NCBI GenBank assembly: GCA_902595635.1
Contig: CACJQT010000001.1
Location: forward strand, 1 to 64,000
Direction: 5' to 3'
DNA from: an uncultured Pelagibacteraceae bacterium
GTDB lineage: Bacteria; Pseudomonadota; Alphaproteobacteria; Pelagibacterales; Pelagibacteraceae
DNA length: 64,000 nt
A program made the position numbers and the translations under genes. Under the pieces are notes generated by a model that was not told where the DNA came from, searched no databases, and worked only from the letters and a program-made list of their open reading frames with translations. Of the stretch, positions 18,203 to 29,581 are shown in pieces. Numbering within the stretch: the first letter of the stretch is position 1; the number at the start of each line of letters is the position of its first letter.

Positions 18203-21200
18203 AAAAATTTTAGTCATTGGAGCTGGACCAATTATTATTGGTCAAGCTTGTGAATTTGATTATTCAGGAACACAAGCATGCAAAGCACTAAAGGACGAGG
18301 GTTATAAAGTAATATTAATCAACTCAAATCCAGCAACTATAATGACTGATCCTGGTGTTGCTGACAAAACTTATATCGAACCAATATCTTTGGAAGTGCT
18401 TGAGGAGGTCATCAAAAAAGAAAGGCCTGATGCTATTCTACCTACAATGGGTGGTCAAACAGCATTAAATCTTGCAATAAATGCGGAAAAAATTGGTTTG
18501 CTTAAAAAGTATAGAATTGAACTTATTGGAGCAAACTCCAAAGCAATAGCGAATGCTGAGGATAGAAAAAAATTTAGAAAGAATATGTCTGATATTGGTA
18601 TTGATTTACCAAAATCAGAGGTTTTGAATAAATTTTCAAACGCGAAAAAAAGTTTAAACAAAATTGGTCTTCCTGCAATTATTAGACCTTCATTTACTTT
18701 GGGGGGATTGGGTGGAGGAATTGCTAGAACACAAAAAGATTTTTTTAAAATTGTTAAAGAGGGGATGAACGAGTCTCCCCAAAATCAAGTTTTGGTTGAA
18801 GAATGTTTAGATGGCTGGAAAGAATTTGAGATGGAGGTTGTTAGAGATCGAAATGATAATTGTATAATTATCTGCTCAATAGAAAATGTTGATCCAATGG
18901 GAACTCACACGGGTGACTCTGTTACTATAGCTCCAGCATTAACATTAACAGATAAAGAGTACCAAGTAATGAGAAATGCATCTATTGCTTGCTTAAGAAA
19001 AATAGGTGTTGAAACTGGAGGTTCGAATGTTCAATTTGCCATAAATCCAAAAAATGGAAGAATGGTAATTATTGAGATGAACCCTAGAGTTTCGAGATCT
19101 TCTGCATTAGCCTCTAAAGCAACGGGTTTTCCTATTGCAAAAGTAGCGGCGAAATTAGCAGTTGGTTATACTCTTGATGAACTACAAAATGAAATAACAA
19201 AAGTAACACCAGCTTCTTTTGAACCAACGATTGATTACGTGGTAACAAAAATTCCTAGATTTACATTTGAAAAATTTTCAGACACGGAAGCAATTTTAGG
19301 AACATCAATGAGATCAGTTGGCGAAGCAATGGCAATTGGGAGAAACTTCAAAGAATCTTTTCAAAAAGCCCTGGTTTCACTTGAAACTGGTTTGTCAGGA
19401 TTAGATAATATTTTTAACTATTCAAAAAAAGAAATACTGAAAAATTTAAAAATCAATATTCCAAACAAATTACTTCTGATTGCTGAGGCTTTTAGAAAAA
19501 AAATTTCTTTAGATGTTATATTTAAATTATCAAAGGTAGATCCTTGGTTTTTAAATCAAATTAAGGAAATAGTTGATGAAGAAAATATATTAATTTCCAA
19601 AGGGCTGCCCAAAACTTTTGAGAAATTTAATAGAATAAAATCAATAGGGTTTTCTGACAAAAAGATCTCGCAATTGACTGGTAAAAAAGAAACAATCGTC
19701 AAAACAAGAAGAAAAGCGCTAAAAGTTATGCCCGTTTTTAAGAAAGTTGATACCTGTGCTGCTGAATTTAAATCTTTTACACCTTATATGTATTCTACGT
19801 ATCAAAGAAATTTTTCTATTAAAACTGAATGCGAAGCAGAGCCAAGCAATAAAAAGAAAATAATAATTTTAGGTGGAGGCCCAAATAGAATTGGCCAAGG
19901 TATAGAGTTTGATTATTGCTGTTGTCAGGCTAGCTTTTCTTTAAAAGAAGCAGGTTTTGAAACAATAATGATAAATTGTAACCCGGAAACTGTTTCTACA
20001 GATTATGATACAAGTGATAGATTATACTTTGAGCCTTTAATTGAAGAGTATGTTGAGAATATAATTTTAAAAGAAAAATCAAAAGGCAATCTTATTGGGA
20101 TTATTGCGCAATTTGGAGGTCAAACTCCTATCAAATTAGCTAAATTTTTAGATGAAAATAAATTACCTATTTTAGGGACACAATATAAATCGATTGATCT
20201 TGCAGAAGATAGGGACAGATTTAGAGAGTTGCTTATAAAGCTTAAATTAAAACAAGCTGAAAGTGGAATAGCCTACAAATTCGATCAAGCTATTAATGTT
20301 GCTGAAAAAATTGGATTACCAGTAGTTGTGCGACCTTCTTATGTTTTGGGAGGAAGGGCTATGGAAATTGTTCATGACAAAAGTCAAATGAAACAATTTA
20401 TTAATGAGGCCTTCAAAGCATCAGAACAAAATCCAATCTTAATTGATAAATTTATCGACAATGCAATGGAAGTGGATGTAGATGCAATTTCTGACGGAAA
20501 AGACGTTTATGTTGCTGGAATAATGCAACATATTGAAGAAGCCGGGATTCATTCTGGAGACTCAGCTTGTTGCTTGCCGCCAGTATCAATAAAAGCGAAC
20601 CTTTTAAGAGAATTAAAAATACAAACTAGAAAATTGGCTTTGGCTTTAAAAGTCAAAGGATTTTTAAATATTCAATTCGCAATTAAAAATGATGAAATTT
20701 TTGTCATTGAAGTTAATCCTAGAGCAAGCAGAACCGTTCCTTTTGTTTCAAAAGCAAACGGTATTCCGCTTGCAAAAATTGCATCAAGAATAATGTCTGG
20801 GGAAAAGTTAAGTAAATATAAATTAAAATATAAAACCAATAAAAAATTTGCTGTTAAGGAAGCAGTATTTCCATTTAATAAATTTCCAGATAGTGATTTA
20901 TTACTTGGCCCTGAAATGAAGTCTACTGGTGAGGTAATGGGTTTCGATGATGATTTTGGAATGGCTGTTGCAAAAAGTCAAATTGCTGCTTCTAATTCAT
21001 TGCCAACTAAAGGAATGGCATTCTTATCAGTAAAAGACTCTCACAAGCAGGAAATAGTAGGTGTTGCACAAAGACTAATAAAACTTGGATTCACACTTTC
21101 TGCAACCAAAGGAACTTCAGAGATTTTAAAACAAAACGGAATGAAATGTAAAAAAATTAATAAAGTTAGCAGTGGTAGACCACATATAGTAGATGTTTTA

Positions 21201-21404
21201 AATTCTAAAAAAATATCTTTGGTAATAAATACTGGAGGTGGAAATTCTGAACACAGAATTAGTGATGCAAGAGCATTAAGAAGAGGAACTCTTGCAAACA
21301 AAATCCCTTATTGTACGAATATGTCTACAGCCTATTCATTCTTAGAAGCAATTAAATCCTTAAAAACAACCAAGATAAGAGTTAAATCTCTGCAGGATAA
21401 TTAA
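18180..21404 (+). CDS. carB: Carbamoyl-phosphate synthase large subunit
   Basis: CarB makes carbamoyl phosphate from bicarbonate, ammonia and two ATP. The 1074 residues show the duplicated ATP-grasp architecture: [20 protein letters not shown] at the start of half one, and [20 protein letters not shown] near 560 at the start of half two. A C-terminal MGS-like allosteric domain follows from about 930. Length is normal. It overlaps carA by 23 nt and is clearly co-translated with it. Its stop is 2 nt from the end of the convergent gene at 21407. Confidence 0.98.
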   Translation: MPRRKDIKKILVIGAGPIIIGQACEFDYSGTQACKALKDEGYKVILINSNPATIMTDPGVADKTYIEPISLEVLEEVIKKERPDAILPTMGGQTALNLAINAEKIGLLKKYRIELIGANSKAIANAEDRKKFRKNMSDIGIDLPKSEVLNKFSNAKKSLNKIGLPAIIRPSFTLGGLGGGIARTQKDFFKIVKEGMNESPQNQVLVEECLDGWKEFEMEVVRDRNDNCIIICSIENVDPMGTHTGDSVTIAPALTLTDKEYQVMRNASIACLRKIGVETGGSNVQFAINPKNGRMVIIEMNPRVSRSSALASKATGFPIAKVAAKLAVGYTLDELQNEITKVTPASFEPTIDYVVTKIPRFTFEKFSDTEAILGTSMRSVGEAMAIGRNFKESFQKALVSLETGLSGLDNIFNYSKKEILKNLKINIPNKLLLIAEAFRKKISLDVIFKLSKVDPWFLNQIKEIVDEENILISKGLPKTFEKFNRIKSIGFSDKKISQLTGKKETIVKTRRKALKVMPVFKKVDTCAAEFKSFTPYMYSTYQRNFSIKTECEAEPSNKKKIIILGGGPNRIGQGIEFDYCCCQASFSLKEAGFETIMINCNPETVSTDYDTSDRLYFEPLIEEYVENIILKEKSKGNLIGIIAQFGGQTPIKLAKFLDENKLPILGTQYKSIDLAEDRDRFRELLIKLKLKQAESGIAYKFDQAINVAEKIGLPVVVRPSYVLGGRAMEIVHDKSQMKQFINEAFKASEQNPILIDKFIDNAMEVDVDAISDGKDVYVAGIMQHIEEAGIHSGDSACCLPPVSIKANLLRELKIQTRKLALALKVKGFLNIQFAIKNDEIFVIEVNPRASRTVPFVSKANGIPLAKIASRIMSGEKLSKYKLKYKTNKKFAVKEAVFPFNKFPDSDLLLGPEMKSTGEVMGFDDDFGMAVAKSQIAASNSLPTKGMAFLSVKDSHKQEIVGVAQRLIKLGFTLSATKGTSEILKQNGMKCKKINKVSSGRPHIVDVLNSKKISLVINTGGGNSEHRISDARALRRGTLANKIPYCTNMSTAYSFLEAIKSLKTTKIRVKSLQDN

Positions 21405-21406
21405 TT

Positions 21407-22069
21407 TTAATTGACTTTCCAATCCGTCTCAAATGTAACATAATTTACTTGAAGACATCTTCTCTCTTTTACTATTTCTTTTTTTTCCATACCATGCCAA
21501 GTGTTAGGACCACTTGAAAAGAAATAGCCATAATTATCCTTATAAGGAACAGTTTTTGCTAATTTTAGATTTTCATCATAAAAATCTGTGCCTAAATCTT
21601 CTTTTTCATTATGTTTATTTACGAATAATAAACATGACATCAATTTTTCTTTAATATCGCAATGCGGTTTTAACCAGAATCCTTTTCTGTCACAGATAAC
21701 TTCAACTCTTACATATGAATTAGAAAGGTCTTTATTTATCATTTCGGAAATTTTTTTGTAGGTTGATGGATTTTGCAGTTCTTTAATAAATTCTACAAGA
21801 TTAGGGAATTGATTTGAATTTTCTTTGGTCACAAAACATCTAAATTTTAATGCCTTACCTCCATCTGATATACCTTCTCTAAAGTTACCTTCACCCCCAT
21901 CAATTGCTCTTGTGCCATCATAATTTAAATTATGTTCTATCGGATTAGCTATATCAGCGTTTACAATTTCCTGAACTTGTAGGTCGGTTAGTGGTTGTTT
22001 TAATTCCCAATGTTCAAAAGGATTTTTGTGATTTGACGAATTGTTTAATATTGAATTTAAAAATGCCAT
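21407..22069 (-). CDS. Putative 2-oxoglutarate/Fe(II)-dependent oxygenase-like protein
   Basis: A 220-residue soluble protein with the facial-triad pattern of 2OG-Fe(II) oxygenases: H136-x-D138 in KPHCD and a distal H192 in NTWHGM. R203 or R204 lies about 11 residues later, suited to bind 2-oxoglutarate. That spacing supports the call; the substrate is unknown. Its ATG overlaps the stop of the ELM1-family gene by 1 nt (TAATG), so the two are likely coupled. Paired with a sugar- or envelope-type ELM1 protein, it may modify a cell-surface component, but this is inference. Confidence 0.72.
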   Translation of the reverse strand: MAFLNSILNNSSNHKNPFEHWELKQPLTDLQVQEIVNADIANPIEHNLNYDGTRAIDGGEGNFREGISDGGKALKFRCFVTKENSNQFPNLVEFIKELQNPSTYKKISEMINKDLSNSYVRVEVICDRKGFWLKPHCDIKEKLMSCLLFVNKHNEKEDLGTDFYDENLKLAKTVPYKDNYGYFFSSGPNTWHGMEKKEIVKERRCLQVNYVTFETDWKVN

Positions 22070-23016
22070 TATAATTGAATTTTATCTTTAATGATATTTG
22101 CTACTCTATTCGTTTCATCTAATTTTTCATAGTTCCAATTTTCTAATTTTTCTCCTAATTCTCTAACAATATTCATTTCTTGAAATAATTTTCTAAAATA
22201 TTTAAATCTTTTATCGCTTTTTTTGGGTGGAATAGTGGCAATATAAATTGGCTTACCTGTTAAAGCTGCCTCTGAAATCATAGAGCTTGAATCGCAAGTA
22301 ATAACCAAATGTTTTGATTGTGAAAGAGCACTTAAATAGGCTTTTTTATCAACACCATCTAATACTAAATGATCATTTCCAAAATATATTTTTGCATGTT
22401 CTATAGTTCCCTTTGGCGTTCTCATAGAAGGGATGACTACTAAATTAAGATTATTTTCTTTTACTAAATAATTTACTTTTGAAAAAATTTCTTGGATATT
22501 TCTATCTGAATAATCATAATATTGGGTAGGACCACCAATTATTAATGAAATTATATTTTTATCCCTCAATTTACTTGAAATACCAAACAAATATTCTTTG
22601 CCTTTTTCAATTTCTTCACTTGTTAAATAATGAATAGCTCCTTTTGTTTTTAATACATTATGTCCATCAATATTATCGTGCTCGGGCACTACTACTAGAT
22701 CAAAATTATCTAGTTTTATCTTTGGGTTTTGAATATGAATGTTAAATACTTTTTTCTTTGAATTTTTTTTTAAAAATAATGATGGAATAATACTTTTTCT
22801 TCCACATGAAATTATTAAATCAACATCTTCACATTCAATTTTTTTAAAAACTGAGTCGGATATTGGAGTGAATTTTGGCGGTATAACTTTCCAGAAACCT
22901 TTTGTTTCAACTGTGTGGTGAGAATAATTTATATCTAAAGCTTTAGCCAAACCTTCTACTTGGCTAATCATCCCATGCATACCTTCTGTTAATAATATAC
23001 CTTTCAATTTAGTCAT
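22069..23016 (-). CDS. ELM1-family (mitochondrial-fission ELM1-like) protein
   Basis: A 315-residue protein resembling the Mito_fiss_Elm1 family: an N-terminal LLTEGMHGMISQVEGLAKAL, a central SLIIGGPTQYYDYS, and a C-terminal VITCDSSSMISEAALTGKPIYIATI that looks like a GT-B nucleotide-sugar site. Plant ELM1 recruits fission machinery to mitochondria. Bacterial members are widespread in alphaproteobacteria, with unknown and perhaps glycosyltransferase-like activity. It is co-directional with and overlaps the oxygenase-like gene. It is divergent from trxB, with only 21 nt between start codons. Confidence 0.82.
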   Translation of the reverse strand: MTKLKGILLTEGMHGMISQVEGLAKALDINYSHHTVETKGFWKVIPPKFTPISDSVFKKIECEDVDLIISCGRKSIIPSLFLKKNSKKKVFNIHIQNPKIKLDNFDLVVVPEHDNIDGHNVLKTKGAIHYLTSEEIEKGKEYLFGISSKLRDKNIISLIIGGPTQYYDYSDRNIQEIFSKVNYLVKENNLNLVVIPSMRTPKGTIEHAKIYFGNDHLVLDGVDKKAYLSALSQSKHLVITCDSSSMISEAALTGKPIYIATIPPKKSDKRFKYFRKLFQEMNIVRELGEKLENWNYEKLDETNRVANIIKDKIQL

Positions 23017-23037
23017 TAATCATTATATAGCTTTCAT

Positions 23038-23982
23038 ATGAGTGAAAATCCAACTAAACACACAAAAGTGTTAATAATTGGGTCAGGTCCCGCTGGATAT
23101 ACAGCAGCAATTTATGCTGCAAGAGCAATGTTAAAACCAATATTAGTTCATGGTATGGAACCTGGTGGCCAGTTAACAACTACAACTGATGTTGAAAATT
23201 TCCCTGGATTTAAAGATGTAATACAAGGGCCGTGGCTTATGGATCAAATGAAAGGTCAGGCAGAAGTTGTTGGAACTGAAATGATACAAGATCATATAGC
23301 GTCAGTAGACTTAAAATCTAAGCCATTTAAAGCTGTTGGTGATAGCGGCCAAATTTATGAAGCAGACTCAATTATTATTTCAACTGGAGCTCAAGCTAGA
23401 TGGTTGAATATAGACTCTGAACAAAATTTTAGAGGTTTTGGTGTATCTGCATGTGCAACATGTGATGGATTTTTCTTTAAAGACAAAACTGTTGCTGTTG
23501 TTGGGGGAGGAAATGCTGCAGTTGAAGAAGCTATGTTTTTAACAAAATTTGCCTCAAAGGTTCAGCTTATACACAGAAGAGATAGTTTGAGAGCAGAAAA
23601 ATTACTTCAAAAGAAATTAATGGAAAATAAAAAAATTGAAATAATTTGGGACTCTGTTGTTGATGAAGTTATTGGGGATAATGATCCTAAAAATGTAACT
23701 GGATTAAAAATTAAAAATGTTAAAACAAATAAAATAGACGAACTAAAAATTGATGGATTGTTTATAGCTATAGGGCATGATCCAGCAACATCATTATTTA
23801 AAGACCAACTAGAAATGGATAATGAGGGTTATTTAATAACAAAACCAGAATCCACAGAAACAAATATACCAGGAGTTTTTGCTGCTGGTGATGTAAAAGA
23901 TAAAATATTTAGACAGGCCGTTACAGCAGCTGGTATGGGATGTATGGCGGCATTAGAAGCTGAAAAACATTTATCCGAATAA
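23038..23982 (+). CDS. trxB: Thioredoxin reductase
   Basis: NADPH-dependent flavoprotein that reduces thioredoxin. The 314 residues contain the FAD-binding IIGSGPAGYTAAIYAARA at 13-30, the redox disulfide C139-A-T-C142, the NADPH-binding VVGGGNAAVEEA near 155, and the C-terminal GVFAAGDVKDKIFRQAVTAAG. Size and motifs are canonical for the low-molecular-weight type. The epimerase gene begins on the very next base after its stop. The intergenic space to the divergent ELM1 gene is only 21 nt, so its promoter probably extends into that coding region. Confidence 0.98.
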   Translation: MSENPTKHTKVLIIGSGPAGYTAAIYAARAMLKPILVHGMEPGGQLTTTTDVENFPGFKDVIQGPWLMDQMKGQAEVVGTEMIQDHIASVDLKSKPFKAVGDSGQIYEADSIIISTGAQARWLNIDSEQNFRGFGVSACATCDGFFFKDKTVAVVGGGNAAVEEAMFLTKFASKVQLIHRRDSLRAEKLLQKKLMENKKIEIIWDSVVDEVIGDNDPKNVTGLKIKNVKTNKIDELKIDGLFIAIGHDPATSLFKDQLEMDNEGYLITKPESTETNIPGVFAAGDVKDKIFRQAVTAAGMGCMAALEAEKHLSE

Positions 23983-25002
23983 ATGAATGAAACAGTATTG
24001 TTAACGGGCATAAGTGGATGGATCGCTAAACACACCGCAATTGAACTATTAAATTCAGGATATAAGGTTTTAGGAACTGTTAGAAACTCCAAACTAATTG
24101 ATCAAACAAAAAAAACCATAAATAAATATGCATCAATTGATAAATTATCATTTGTCGAATTAGACCTTTTGAAAGATGAAGGTTGGGATGAAGCATTAAA
24201 AGGTTGTAAATATGTAATGCACGTTGCTTCCCCTTTCCCTTTAAAAACTTCTAGAGATCGTGAAAGTCTTGTTCCAACTGCTAAAGATGGGACCATAAGA
24301 GTTTTAAAAGCTGCTGTTAATGCGGGAGTCGAACGTATAATTAAAACATCATCAATTGTAGCAATGTTTAGAAAGCCTAATAGGACAAATCCATATACAT
24401 TTGGTGAAAATGATTGGAGTGACGAAAATTGGCATGGTTGTAATGATTACTTTGTTTCAAAAATAAAAGCTGAAAAAGCTGCTTGGGAATTTATGGAAAA
24501 TAAAGGTTTAAAAAATAAGTTGATATGTATATGTCCTGGAGGTGTTTTTGGTGACGCGTTAGATGCAAAAGAAAAAACTTCAATAAGCTATATAAAATTA
24601 TTTCTTAAAGGTAAATATCCGGGTGCTCCTGATTTTAGCATCTTGGTATCTGATATGAAGGATGTTGTAAAAGCTCACATCAATTCTTTAACAAGACCAG
24701 ATGTTGGTGGAAGACGACTGATAATTGGCTCAGAGGTCAAAAGAATGATAGATTTTTCTAATATTATGTCTGAAGCATTACCTGAATATTCAAAAAAACT
24801 TCCAAAAAGAGTTTTGCCAAACTTTTTGATAAAAATAATTAGTCATATAGATACAAGTGCAAAAATGATGGTCCCTGACCTAGGAATTCAAATGCAAACC
24901 GATGCTTCGTATGCTGAGGATTTGTTAGGATTTAAATTTCAGCCAGCAAAAGGGTGTATCGAAGAAGCAGCAAAATCAGCAGTTAGACTCGGATTAGTAT
25001 AA
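23983..25002 (+). CDS. NAD(P)-dependent epimerase/dihydroflavonol-reductase-like protein
   Basis: A 339-residue extended short-chain dehydrogenase with an N-terminal Rossmann motif TGISGWIAKH, MHVASPFP near 85, and a YFVSKIKAE catalytic YxxxK near 155. The layout resembles dihydroflavonol-4-reductase-type aldehyde/ketone reductases, but the substrate cannot be told from sequence. It starts immediately after trxB with no gap, suggesting one transcript. No adjacent pathway genes narrow the function. Confidence 0.85.
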   Translation: MNETVLLTGISGWIAKHTAIELLNSGYKVLGTVRNSKLIDQTKKTINKYASIDKLSFVELDLLKDEGWDEALKGCKYVMHVASPFPLKTSRDRESLVPTAKDGTIRVLKAAVNAGVERIIKTSSIVAMFRKPNRTNPYTFGENDWSDENWHGCNDYFVSKIKAEKAAWEFMENKGLKNKLICICPGGVFGDALDAKEKTSISYIKLFLKGKYPGAPDFSILVSDMKDVVKAHINSLTRPDVGGRRLIIGSEVKRMIDFSNIMSEALPEYSKKLPKRVLPNFLIKIISHIDTSAKMMVPDLGIQMQTDASYAEDLLGFKFQPAKGCIEEAAKSAVRLGLV

Positions 25003-25068
25003 TATCAGTAATTTACAAGCTATTTCAGTATAGAATAAAAAGTTATTATAAATTATAAAAGAATGTAA

Positions 25069-25443
25069 ATGGAAAACATTGTAAAGCAAATCCAGCTTGT
25101 AGCATTAGTAATCATTTTAGTAAGTACAGTTATTGCTTTTGGGCAAGAGATGTATCAGATGATACTCGTGCAAAGAGTTACTTTAGCAGATCTACTTTTG
25201 CTTTTTCTATATCTTGAGGTGCTTGCAATGGTTAGAGTTTTTTGGGAGAGCCAATCAATTCAAATTACACTGCCGTTATTTATTGCTATAACTGCACTTG
25301 CTAGATTTATTATTTTACAAGGAAAATCTCTAAATCCGGAGATATTACTATATGAAGCTGGTGCGATTGTTTTAATTGCTTTAGCAATTGTGATTTTAAG
25401 ATTTAGAAATTCTTCTCTAATTGGACTAAATAAAAAAAAATAG
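25069..25443 (+). CDS. PsiE-family membrane protein
   Basis: A 124-residue inner-membrane protein with four hydrophobic segments, matching the phosphate-starvation-inducible PsiE family. The clearest family feature is YLEVLAMVRVFWES near residues 50-63. The role of PsiE is unknown; in E. coli it is phosphate-regulated. It stands 66 nt downstream of the epimerase gene and could be separately transcribed. Its stop is 2 nt from the end of the convergent aminotransferase gene. Confidence 0.85.
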   Translation: MENIVKQIQLVALVIILVSTVIAFGQEMYQMILVQRVTLADLLLLFLYLEVLAMVRVFWESQSIQITLPLFIAITALARFIILQGKSLNPEILLYEAGAIVLIALAIVILRFRNSSLIGLNKKK

Positions 25444-25445
25444 GT

Positions 25446-26633
25446 TTATCCTAAATTCTCACAAAACTTTTTAATTCTAGACATTGCTATTTTAAGTTTT
25501 GCCATTGAAGTTGCATATGAAATTCTAAAATATCCATCTAAACCAAATGCTGAGCCTTGAACAGCTGCAACATTTTGTTTTTCTAAGAGTTGTTGGACAA
25601 AATCAGTATCTTTTTTAAGTTTAGTTCTTTTATTTAGTAGTTTTTTACAATTCGGAAATACGTAAAATGCACCATTAGGTTTCAAGCAGCTGATACCATC
25701 AATATTATTTAAACTTTTGACAACAAAATCTCTTCGTTCTTTAAATGATTTTGCTCTTTTTTTAATAAAATCTTGTTTGCCATTCAAAGCTTCAACAGCT
25801 GCTGCTTGACTAATTGATGAAGGATTAGAAGTAGACTGAGATTGAATTTTTCTAATTGCAGAAATTATTTCTTTTGGTCCAGCTGCATAACCAATTCTCC
25901 ACCCAGTCATTGCATATGACTTGCTCACCCCATTCATTGTTAATGTTCGAGATTTTAATTTTGAAATTTGTGCAATAGTAAAGAATTTAAAATTATCATA
26001 TTTAACATGCTCATAAATATCATCGCTCAAAATGTGAACATTTTTGTATTTGATTAAAACCTTAGCTAATTTTTGAATTTCTGATTTGCTGTATCCAGAT
26101 CCGGTTGGATTAGATGGTGAGTTAAGGATTATCCATTTCGTTCTTTTTGTAATTGCAGCTTTTAATTTTGCAGGGGTGATTTTAAATCCATCTTTTTCAT
26201 CACATTTTACTATTTTTGGTTTTCCACCTGCTAAGAGAACCATATCCGGATATGAAACCCAGAATGGCGCCGGAATAATAACTTCGTCTCCTTTATTTAA
26301 AGTTGCCATAAAAGTGTTATAGAGAACTTGCTTCCCTCCAGTTCCAACTGTGATTTCATCTAGTTTATAATTTAGTTTATTTTCTCTTTTAAATTTTTTT
26401 AAAATTGCTTTTTTTAATGCTGGAGTTCCATCGACTGCAGTATACTTTGTATCTCCGTCTCTTATTGCTTTAATGGCTGCATTTTTAACATTGATAGGAG
26501 TATCAAAATCTGGTTCCCCTGCCCCAAGTCCAACTACATCTTTTCCTGCAGCTCTTAATTCTCTTGCCTTTTGAGTAACTGCAATAGTTGGGGATGGTTT
26601 AATTCTTTTTAAATTATTAGATATTATGCTCAT
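25446..26633 (-). CDS. aspC: Class I pyridoxal-phosphate aminotransferase (aspartate aminotransferase type)
   Basis: Transfers amino groups between aspartate and 2-oxoglutarate, linking oxaloacetate to amino-acid synthesis. The 395 residues show VGLGAGEPDFDTP near 35 and LNSPSNPTGSGY near 170. The PLP lysine lies in NGVSKSYAMTGWRIGYAAG near 233, and the C-terminal FRISYA arginine binds the carboxylate. This is the I-gamma subgroup typical of alphaproteobacteria and Thermus, sometimes able to use prephenate as well. It is divergent from uvrB with 36 nt between. Confidence 0.92.
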   Translation of the reverse strand: MSIISNNLKRIKPSPTIAVTQKARELRAAGKDVVGLGAGEPDFDTPINVKNAAIKAIRDGDTKYTAVDGTPALKKAILKKFKRENKLNYKLDEITVGTGGKQVLYNTFMATLNKGDEVIIPAPFWVSYPDMVLLAGGKPKIVKCDEKDGFKITPAKLKAAITKRTKWIILNSPSNPTGSGYSKSEIQKLAKVLIKYKNVHILSDDIYEHVKYDNFKFFTIAQISKLKSRTLTMNGVSKSYAMTGWRIGYAAGPKEIISAIRKIQSQSTSNPSSISQAAAVEALNGKQDFIKKRAKSFKERRDFVVKSLNNIDGISCLKPNGAFYVFPNCKKLLNKRTKLKKDTDFVQQLLEKQNVAAVQGSAFGLDGYFRISYATSMAKLKIAMSRIKKFCENLG

Positions 26634-26669
26634 TGAATTATGAAATTATTCAATTACGTTGTTTAATAT

Positions 26670-28844
26670 ATGGAGAATACATATCAAGACCTAATTACAG
26701 ACATTCAGAGTAAAAACCCAAAAATCGGTGGAAAACTCGAAGGTGGAAAAAAATTCAAAATAAAGTCAGATTTTACCCCAGCTGGTGACCAGCCAGATGC
26801 AATTAAGAAGCTTGTCCAAGGAGCTAAAAAAAATGAGTTTAATCAAGTATTATTAGGAGTAACTGGATCTGGAAAAACTTTTACAATGGCAAAAGTTATA
26901 GAAGCTACAAATAGACCAGCATTAATATTGGCACCAAATAAAACTTTGGCAGCTCAACTTTACGGTGAGATGAAAACTTTTTTTCCAGATAATGCTGTTG
27001 AGTATTTTGTATCTTACTATGATTATTACACTCCAGAAGCTTACGTTCCAAGATCAGATACGTACATAGAGAAAGAAGCATCTATAAACGAGCAGATTGA
27101 TAGAATGAGACACTCAGCAACAAGATCCCTTCTTGAAAGAGACGATGTTTTAATTGTTGCAAGTGTTTCCTGTATTTATGGTTTGGGATCAGTCGAAGCT
27201 TACAGCAAAATGACTTTAACTCTTCAGAAAAACTATGAATATAATAGAGAACAAATAATAAAATCTCTTGTTGCTCTTCAGTACAAGAGAAATGATCAAA
27301 ATTTTTTTAGAGGAACATTTAGGGCAAGGGGAGAATATTTAGAAATATTTCCATCTCATCTAGAGGATAGAGCATGGAGGCTAAGTTTATTTGGTGATAA
27401 ACTTGAGAAGATTGAGGAATTTGATCCTTTGACAGGAGATCAAGTTAGAGATCTTAGTTTAGTAAAAGTTTATGCTAATTCTCATTACATCACTCCTAAA
27501 CCAACTGTAGAACAAGCAGTTATTAAAATAAGAAAAGAATTAGAGGAGACTTTAAAAAAACACAAATCAGAAAACAAATTATTAGAGGCGCAACGATTAG
27601 AAGAGAGAACTAAATTTGATTTAGAAATGATTGAGGCAACTGGATCTTGTGCGGGAATTGAAAATTATTCAAGATTTTTATCTGGTAGAAAACCAGGAGA
27701 GCCGCCACCTACTCTTTTTGAATATTTTCCTGATAACACATTAGTTTTTGTAGATGAGTCTCATGTTACAGTTCCCCAACTTAATGGTATGTTTAAGGGA
27801 GATAGATCTCGAAAAAGCACGTTGGCTGAGTATGGTTTTAGATTGCCTTCTTGCATGGATAACAGACCTTTAAAATTTGAAGAGTGGGATTTGATGAGAA
27901 CACAAACTGTATTTGTTTCAGCAACTCCTGGCCCATGGGAAATGGAACAGACTAAAGGTAAATTTATTGATCAAGTCATAAGACCTACAGGCTTAATTGA
28001 TCCACCAGTTGAGATTAGACCAGCTAAAAATCAAGTAGATGATCTTATGCATGAATGTAAAAAAGTAGTTGAAAATAATTATAGAGTTTTGGTTACAACA
28101 CTTACAAAAAAAATGGCAGAGGATTTGACCGAGTATCTTCATGAGAATGGGATAAAAGTAAGATACCTTCATTCTGATATAGATACACTTGAGAGAATAG
28201 AGATTATGAGAGATCTCAGAATGGGTGTATTTGATGTTCTAGTTGGAATAAATTTATTAAGAGAAGGTTTAGATATTCCAGAATGTGCATTAGTTGGAAT
28301 ACTAGATGCTGATAAGGAAGGATTTTTGCGATCTGAAACATCACTAATTCAAACAATAGGAAGAGCCGCAAGAAACGTAGATGGAAAAGTTATTCTTTAT
28401 GCCGATAAGGAGACAAAAAGTATAAAGAAAGCAATTAAAGAAACTGAGAGAAGAAGAAAGATTCAATTAGAGTACAATAAGAAAAATAAAATCGATGCTA
28501 AATCTGTAAAAAAAGAAATAAGTGATATTTTAGAAAGTGTTTATGAGAAAGATTACGTCAAAATAAGTGAAGGTTCCAATATTGGTGGTAACCTTAAAAA
28601 ACATTTAAAAGGATTAGACAAAAAGATGAAAGAAGCTGCATCTAATTTGGAATTTGAGGAAGCGGCTAAAATTAGAGATGAGATGAGAAAGCTTCAAAGT
28701 ACTGAATTAGAAATTACTTTAAACCCCAAAATTAGACAGTACGATGTTAAAAATAAAATTTATCCTAAAGGTAGATCAACACTTGGTATGCCTGGTACGA
28801 GAGTTACAAAAAAAAGAGATAAAAAATGGAAGCACGGAAGATAA
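26670..28844 (+). CDS. uvrB: Excinuclease ABC subunit B
   Basis: UvrB verifies damage and loads UvrC in nucleotide excision repair. The 724 residues include Walker A GVTGSGKT near 63, the beta-hairpin [20 protein letters not shown] near 112, DEAD-like DESH near 360, helicase motif [11 protein letters not shown] near 565, and a C-terminal UVR motif ([13 protein letters not shown]) that contacts UvrC. All are intact. It overlaps the following SDR gene by 19 nt; uvrC lies two genes downstream, so the cluster links repair with folate genes. Confidence 0.98.
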   Translation: MENTYQDLITDIQSKNPKIGGKLEGGKKFKIKSDFTPAGDQPDAIKKLVQGAKKNEFNQVLLGVTGSGKTFTMAKVIEATNRPALILAPNKTLAAQLYGEMKTFFPDNAVEYFVSYYDYYTPEAYVPRSDTYIEKEASINEQIDRMRHSATRSLLERDDVLIVASVSCIYGLGSVEAYSKMTLTLQKNYEYNREQIIKSLVALQYKRNDQNFFRGTFRARGEYLEIFPSHLEDRAWRLSLFGDKLEKIEEFDPLTGDQVRDLSLVKVYANSHYITPKPTVEQAVIKIRKELEETLKKHKSENKLLEAQRLEERTKFDLEMIEATGSCAGIENYSRFLSGRKPGEPPPTLFEYFPDNTLVFVDESHVTVPQLNGMFKGDRSRKSTLAEYGFRLPSCMDNRPLKFEEWDLMRTQTVFVSATPGPWEMEQTKGKFIDQVIRPTGLIDPPVEIRPAKNQVDDLMHECKKVVENNYRVLVTTLTKKMAEDLTEYLHENGIKVRYLHSDIDTLERIEIMRDLRMGVFDVLVGINLLREGLDIPECALVGILDADKEGFLRSETSLIQTIGRAARNVDGKVILYADKETKSIKKAIKETERRRKIQLEYNKKNKIDAKSVKKEISDILESVYEKDYVKISEGSNIGGNLKKHLKGLDKKMKEAASNLEFEEAAKIRDEMRKLQSTELEITLNPKIRQYDVKNKIYPKGRSTLGMPGTRVTKKRDKKWKHGR

Positions 28845-29581
28845 TAATTACTGGAGCAGCAACTCGAATGGGAGCTGCGATAGCTAAAAAATTATCTGGG
28901 CCTAATATTGAAATTGTTATCCATTATAACAAATCTAAGTCCAAAGCAGAGAGTCTTAAAAAAGATTTAAATAAAAGTGGTACAAAAATTCATTTGGTAA
29001 AAGCAGATTTGACTAAAGAAAAAGAGATTGAGAAAATGTTAAAGTTTTCAAAATCAAAAATGAAGTATTTTGATTGTTTAATTAATAATGCTTCATTATT
29101 TGAGAACGATAAACTTGAAAATTTTACAACAAAAAGTTGGGAAAGCCATTTAAAAGCTAATTTAAAAGCGCCAGCTTTATTATCAAAGGGTTTTGCGAAA
29201 AATGCTAGAGGAAAAAACAATAATATTATTAATATAATTGATCAAAGAGTATTTAAACTAACACCGCATTTTTTTTCATATACATTAAGTAAAACTGGTC
29301 TTTACACTTTAACCAAAACTAGCGCTATGAGTCTTGCCCCAAATATTAGAGTAAATGGAATTGCTCCAGGTCCAACTATTAAAAATAAAAGACAGTCTGA
29401 AAAGCACTTTAAAAAGCAATACATGGCAACACCTCTTAAAAGACAGACAAATGTGGAAGAAATCTGCAATGCTGTTGACTTTTTTATTAAAAATAGATCT
29501 ATTACCGGTCAAGTTTTAGCAATTGATAGTGGCCAAAACTTAAACTGGCAAACTCCGGATATAATGGGTGGTAAGGAATGA
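28826..29581 (+). CDS. SDR oxidoreductase, pteridine-reductase (FolM/PTR1)-like
   Basis: A 251-residue classical short-chain dehydrogenase. Seen: [12 protein letters not shown] cofactor motif near 9-20, [12 protein letters not shown] near 34, NNASLFEND near 88, and catalytic YTLSK (YxxxK) near 152. The arrangement of the glycine motif with the following basic HY-x-x-S segment resembles PTR1 and FolM, which reduce dihydropterins or dihydrofolate. It overlaps folB by 4 nt, which strongly suggests a pterin or folate role. No folA is in this window. Confidence 0.75.
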   Translation: MEARKIIITGAATRMGAAIAKKLSGPNIEIVIHYNKSKSKAESLKKDLNKSGTKIHLVKADLTKEKEIEKMLKFSKSKMKYFDCLINNASLFENDKLENFTTKSWESHLKANLKAPALLSKGFAKNARGKNNNIINIIDQRVFKLTPHFFSYTLSKTGLYTLTKTSAMSLAPNIRVNGIAPGPTIKNKRQSEKHFKKQYMATPLKRQTNVEEICNAVDFFIKNRSITGQVLAIDSGQNLNWQTPDIMGGKE

